8,121 nt of DNA from Gammaproteobacteria bacterium (GTDB taxonomy: Bacteria; Pseudomonadota; Gammaproteobacteria; UBA6429; Thiohalophilaceae): positions 1 through 8,121 of the forward strand of contig QILH01000262.1 in the NCBI GenBank assembly GCA_003233255.1. Direction: 5' to 3'. Shown in pieces: positions 5,335 through 8,121 of this stretch. Position numbers and translations under genes: made by a program. Positions within the stretch are counted from its first letter, which is position 1; each line of letters starts with the position of its first letter. The notes beneath the pieces are model-generated. The model did no database searches, was not told where the DNA came from, and worked only from the letters and a program-made list of their open reading frames with translations.

Positions 5335-6771
5335 TCAGACGGCGTTTGAATAGACGGGATGTTGTTCTATCATGGCGTTAAATGTGGCGATATCGCTTTG
5401 GCTAAAATCAGCTCCCCCCTTTTTTTGCTTGGATTTGATCCAGCGTTCCAGCCCGGATAGTTTTAACACTTCGCATTGCAATCTCTGACCGCCCATGGTG
5501 AGGATTAACTCAACGTTATCTTTGCCGTATACGACCAGACTAAGTACGGGCCAGCGAGTCAGATTATAGGTGGCAAGCAGGTTGCCTAACGAGGCCCTGG
5601 CCAGTCGCGCTTGCTGACATGGGTTCTTAAGCTCAATGCTTGTATCGCCTAAATATTGAACCCATGTCGAATCGCCGCTATAGGTGATTGTGCCTTGTTC
5701 ATGTTTTTCGACGATGGCAAGAATTCCAATTCCCTTACACAAAACCACCGCATCCAGCGCTATTTTTTGATCGGCAATGGGCAGTTTTGCTCGAGGGTAA
5801 AAAGCATCAATCTTGCTATAGACAAGTTGTTCCAGGGTACGGGTCAGAGGGGTGGTGTAGATCGATGAACCACCGGTAACAATTTCAGATACCTCTATTC
5901 CGTTATTTGCCTGATAGCGAGAGGTTGTATTGGATGCTTTTTTTAACCACTTAAGCATCTCATGTAGATTATGTTTGGCAAATTTTTCGCTGCGGCGCTG
6001 TTTGCCTTTTTCGTTTACGGTTGTCAGGAAGCGTAATTCTACCTGTTGTTTACTTTGGTGTTCAGCTTCGGTTCCGGTTAAAAAGGCAGTAATATAATTA
6101 GGATGTCGATGCGCGGTTTGTAAACGAGTACTGTCTTTTTTTATTTTACACAAGGCATGGTGGGATTGGTATGACCATAGTTCGATATGTTCTGTGCAAT
6201 CATGAAATATAATCGGGGTGTTCATTTTAAGATTGCTGGCTATTAACCCGGAGGCATAATGTACGCGATTAAAGACTCGACCGATATGGCCTGATGCAAT
6301 AACGGATTGAATAAAGTAATAAGGGACAGAATAGGGATTGGATAACGTAATGACTTCATCGATCCATTTCAGGGCATGATTATGGTAGTCGTAGAAGAAA
6401 TCAAATTTCCTGATAACGCATTTTTTATAGCAGCGAGAACCAAAATTGATCCGGTAATCAATGGCCGCCTTATAAAATTCGGCTGAAAGATTCCGGTTTG
6501 AGTCAAGAGCTTCTGAATCTAATGTTTTATAGTGTTTATAAAGTTTATTTGGCGATGGTGTTAATAACTGCCAAAAGGTCAGAATGATTAGCAGGCCTGA
6601 ACTGACACCCGCAAAGTAGAGGTCATAAGGATGACTCTGACTTAAAGTGCTCAGGTATTCCTGTATTGTTGTCTGGGTCAGGTCAAGTTGAGTTATTAAC
6701 AATCCAATGTTAACCATTCCAGCTATCGCAACACAGAGTAACAATAATTTTATTATTGTGGTTACTCGCAT
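5335..6771 (-). CDS. Membrane-anchored protein with a degenerate NERD-like domain
   Basis: I do not recognise a named gene. The 478-residue protein begins with two probable membrane helices (about 4-27 and 53-71). A long charged middle region (about 72-310) follows, rich in His, Lys and Cys, with no motif I can name. Residues about 312-425 resemble a NERD (nuclease-related) domain. The features are ALDAVVLCKGIGILAIVEK (338-356), a following GTI (360-362), a Trp at 370, and NPCQQA (383-388) before a helix and the strand PVLSLVVYG (408-416). In typical NERD domains the first segment reads roughly DH-V-GIF-VIEVK; here the His is Ala and the Glu is shifted by one position, so catalysis is doubtful. 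The start at 6771 has GAGG 13 bases upstream, rather far. The gene sits between rnfE and nth, where none is usual. Existence as a gene is likely; the domain call is tentative. Confidence 0.75.
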   Translation of the reverse strand: MRVTTIIKLLLLCVAIAGMVNIGLLITQLDLTQTTIQEYLSTLSQSHPYDLYFAGVSSGLLIILTFWQLLTPSPNKLYKHYKTLDSEALDSNRNLSAEFYKAAIDYRINFGSRCYKKCVIRKFDFFYDYHNHALKWIDEVITLSNPYSVPYYFIQSVIASGHIGRVFNRVHYASGLIASNLKMNTPIIFHDCTEHIELWSYQSHHALCKIKKDSTRLQTAHRHPNYITAFLTGTEAEHQSKQQVELRFLTTVNEKGKQRRSEKFAKHNLHEMLKWLKKASNTTSRYQANNGIEVSEIVTGGSSIYTTPLTRTLEQLVYSKIDAFYPRAKLPIADQKIALDAVVLCKGIGILAIVEKHEQGTITYSGDSTWVQYLGDTSIELKNPCQQARLARASLGNLLATYNLTRWPVLSLVVYGKDNVELILTMGGQRLQCEVLKLSGLERWIKSKQKKGGADFSQSDIATFNAMIEQHPVYSNAV

Positions 6772-6814
6772 GACACAAGACCATCCTCGCTTGCGTTTTA
6801 TTTTTAGAAGTTAG

Positions 6815-6865
6815 CTTATCTAAGAATTTATCTTATCTAAGAGTTTATCTTATGCGAGAATTCTA
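6815..6865. repeat. Short tandem repeat, 17-bp unit, about three copies
   Basis: On the plus strand, CTTATCTAAGAATTTAT (6815-6831) is followed directly by the same unit with one base changed (6832-6848). A third, degenerate copy (6849-6865) matches at 11 of 17 positions. Each full unit contains the near-palindrome CTTATCTAAG. The array lies in the 123-bp gap between rnfE and the NERD-like gene, upstream of the latter, so it could be a regulatory site cluster or a scar of insertion. Confidence 0.7.
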
Positions 6866-6894
6866 AGGACTCTGTCGCGAATATGAAATAGAAA

Positions 6895-7566
6895 TTATGT
6901 TGCAGTTTGTGGCAGATTTACGCTAGCCACTTTAGATTGGCGATTGTCAATAATATTTTTCAAGGCAATGATGAATCCGAGACCAAGAAACGCACCGGGC
7001 GGTAATATGGTCAGTAAAAACCCATCGTAATTTTCGATTAAAGTGATTTTCAACCAGCTGGCACCGTCACCAAATAAGAGGTTCATTTGCTGAAATAGCG
7101 TACCGTAGCTGATGATTTCACGTAACGCGCCTAACACGACAAGTACAAGGGTAAATCCCAGCCCCATAAAAAATCCATCGGCCATAGAGTTCACGGGGTT
7201 ATTTTTGGACGCAAAGGCCTCGGCACGAGCGATAATGACGCAGTTTGTGGTAATTAGGGCCACAAACAGGCCTATTATTAAATAAAGATCATAAAAATAG
7301 GCCAGCATCAGGATTTTGATCAGGGTGACGGAGACCGCAATGATGACCACAAATACCGGGATTCGTATTTCACTGCGAACGTAATCACGAACTAATGACA
7401 CCACCAGATTTGAAGTGATTAACACCAGCATGGTGGCAATGCCTAACCCCAGTGCGTTGACGACCGTGCCGGATACAGCCAACAGGGGGCACAGCCCCAA
7501 AAGTTGAACCGTGGCCGGGTTGCTTTTCCATAGACCGTTTTTAATGATGTCTGTAAGTGAACTCAT
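6895..7566 (-). CDS. rnfE: Ion-translocating electron transport complex subunit RnfE/RsxE
   Basis: This is an integral membrane subunit of the Rnf (Rsx) complex, which couples electron flow between ferredoxin and NADH to ion movement across the inner membrane. In E. coli the complex also helps reduce the SoxR iron-sulfur sensor. The 223-residue protein closely follows E. coli RsxE. It has QLLGLCPLLAVS near the N-terminus (21-32), NALGLG (37-42), EIRIPVFV, TTNCVIIARAEAFASK in the middle and LPPGAFLGLG near the C-terminus. About six hydrophobic segments alternate as expected. The cysteines in GLCPLLA and TNCVI are the conserved pair linked to an intramembrane iron-sulfur centre in this family. 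It follows rnfG after 18 bp, so both are cotranscribed. The ribosome binding site is weak (AGG about 15 bases upstream). Confidence 0.97.
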   Translation of the reverse strand: MSSLTDIIKNGLWKSNPATVQLLGLCPLLAVSGTVVNALGLGIATMLVLITSNLVVSLVRDYVRSEIRIPVFVVIIAVSVTLIKILMLAYFYDLYLIIGLFVALITTNCVIIARAEAFASKNNPVNSMADGFFMGLGFTLVLVVLGALREIISYGTLFQQMNLLFGDGASWLKITLIENYDGFLLTILPPGAFLGLGFIIALKNIIDNRQSKVASVNLPQTAT

Positions 7567-7584
7567 AAAGGATAAAGTGTATAC

Positions 7585-8121
7585 CTATTTAAACAGGAGG
7601 TTTTGATTTAGTTTAAAATATTGCAAGGCCCGATAGCTTGCTTTTACGACCGCTCTTGAGGTGATGGTGGCGCTGGTGATTTGATCAAATTCACCGCTAT
7701 CGCGTTTTACCGTCCATTTATCAGGTGTTGGGTCGGATAACGATTTACCATTAAAGATGAGAATCCAGTTGGATTTTTGACTTTCAATGGCATCCCCCAG
7801 GCCGGGTGTCTCAAGGTGGTCGGTTACTCGAACCCCGGCAAGTGAACCATCAACTTTGACCGCGACCAGCAATCTGATTTTGCCACTATACCCGTCAGGT
7901 GCAACACATTGTATGATGGCGGCGACGGGTTTGTTATTTTTACGCGCACGATAGACTGTCATTTCACCTTTGCCTAACAGTTCATCGGTGACCAGGATGG
8001 TATCCTTATCCAGATCATTGTCGTGAATAGTGGGGCCAATCAATTCATGCAGTTTTTTCAGGGTGTGATGGCGTTTGTTGGCCGCGACCTGTTCTTTGGT
8101 CAAGTCATTAATATAGGCCAC
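7585..8121 (-). CDS. rnfG: Electron transport complex subunit RnfG/RsxG, 3' part
   Basis: This is the flavoprotein subunit of the Rnf complex, with an FMN bound covalently through a threonine-phosphate ester on the periplasmic side. The visible 178 residues cover most of the protein. They include ELLGKGEMTVYRA (47-59), APDGYSGKIRLLV (74-86), VTDHLETPGLGD (99-110) and the flavin attachment region DQITSATITSRAVV (146-159). The canonical SGATxT motif reads TSATIT here, with the acceptor threonine at visible residue 154. The glycine is replaced by serine, while the Thr acceptor is kept. The frame is open to the right edge. The edge codon GTG is most likely an internal valine, not a start, because the N-terminal membrane helix of the family is missing and must lie beyond the window. 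Confidence 0.95.
   Translation of the reverse strand: MAYINDLTKEQVAANKRHHTLKKLHELIGPTIHDNDLDKDTILVTDELLGKGEMTVYRARKNNKPVAAIIQCVAPDGYSGKIRLLVAVKVDGSLAGVRVTDHLETPGLGDAIESQKSNWILIFNGKSLSDPTPDKWTVKRDSGEFDQITSATITSRAVVKASYRALQYFKLNQNLLFK

Noticed and set aside
8119..8121. GTG at the right edge as the rnfG start codon
   Set aside because: The family has an N-terminal membrane helix that is absent from the visible part, so the frame most likely continues beyond the window and this is an internal valine.

Overview
The window reads as chromosomal DNA of a gammaproteobacterium. The clues are the order rnfG-rnfE-(insert)-nth, an Nth protein that lines up with the E. coli enzyme residue for residue at its key positions, and an RsxE/RnfE close to the enterobacterial form. 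Every gene I can support lies on the minus strand, so transcription runs from right to left. Genus and species cannot be fixed from the sequence.

Right part (about 4612-8121): the end of an Rnf/Rsx electron-transport operon. The 3' part of rnfG enters at the right edge and is followed 18 bp later by complete rnfE. Next comes a 478-codon gene for a membrane-anchored protein with a degenerate NERD-like (nuclease-related) domain, preceded by a short AT-rich tandem repeat. Then comes nth (endonuclease III). In many gammaproteobacteria rnfE is directly followed by nth, so the 478-codon gene looks like an insertion into a conserved cluster.

Centre (1675-4438): a complete, compact operon hvfA-hvfB-hvfC-hvfX for a copper-binding RiPP of the HvfA class. 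HvfA is a secreted precursor peptide with seven [D/E]GKCG motifs. HvfB is the multinuclear iron (MNIO, DUF692) enzyme that modifies the cysteines, HvfC is its DUF2063 partner, and HvfX is a DoxX-family membrane protein. hvfB and hvfC overlap. The operon ends in a strong GAAA-tetraloop terminator. It begins at a long bulged inverted repeat that wraps a TATAAT box and could be an operator/promoter or an attenuator. The class is described in nontypeable Haemophilus influenzae. What may be new here is the mixed DGKCG/EGKCG repeat array and the control element.

Left part (1-1603): argG (argininosuccinate synthase) with its own TATAAT promoter and a clear ribosome binding site. After a 97-bp gap comes the start of an AT-rich gene for a small membrane protein that runs off the left edge.

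The three blocks look functionally independent: Rnf/nth housekeeping, a copper-handling RiPP, and arginine biosynthesis. The RiPP operon is the most interesting part.
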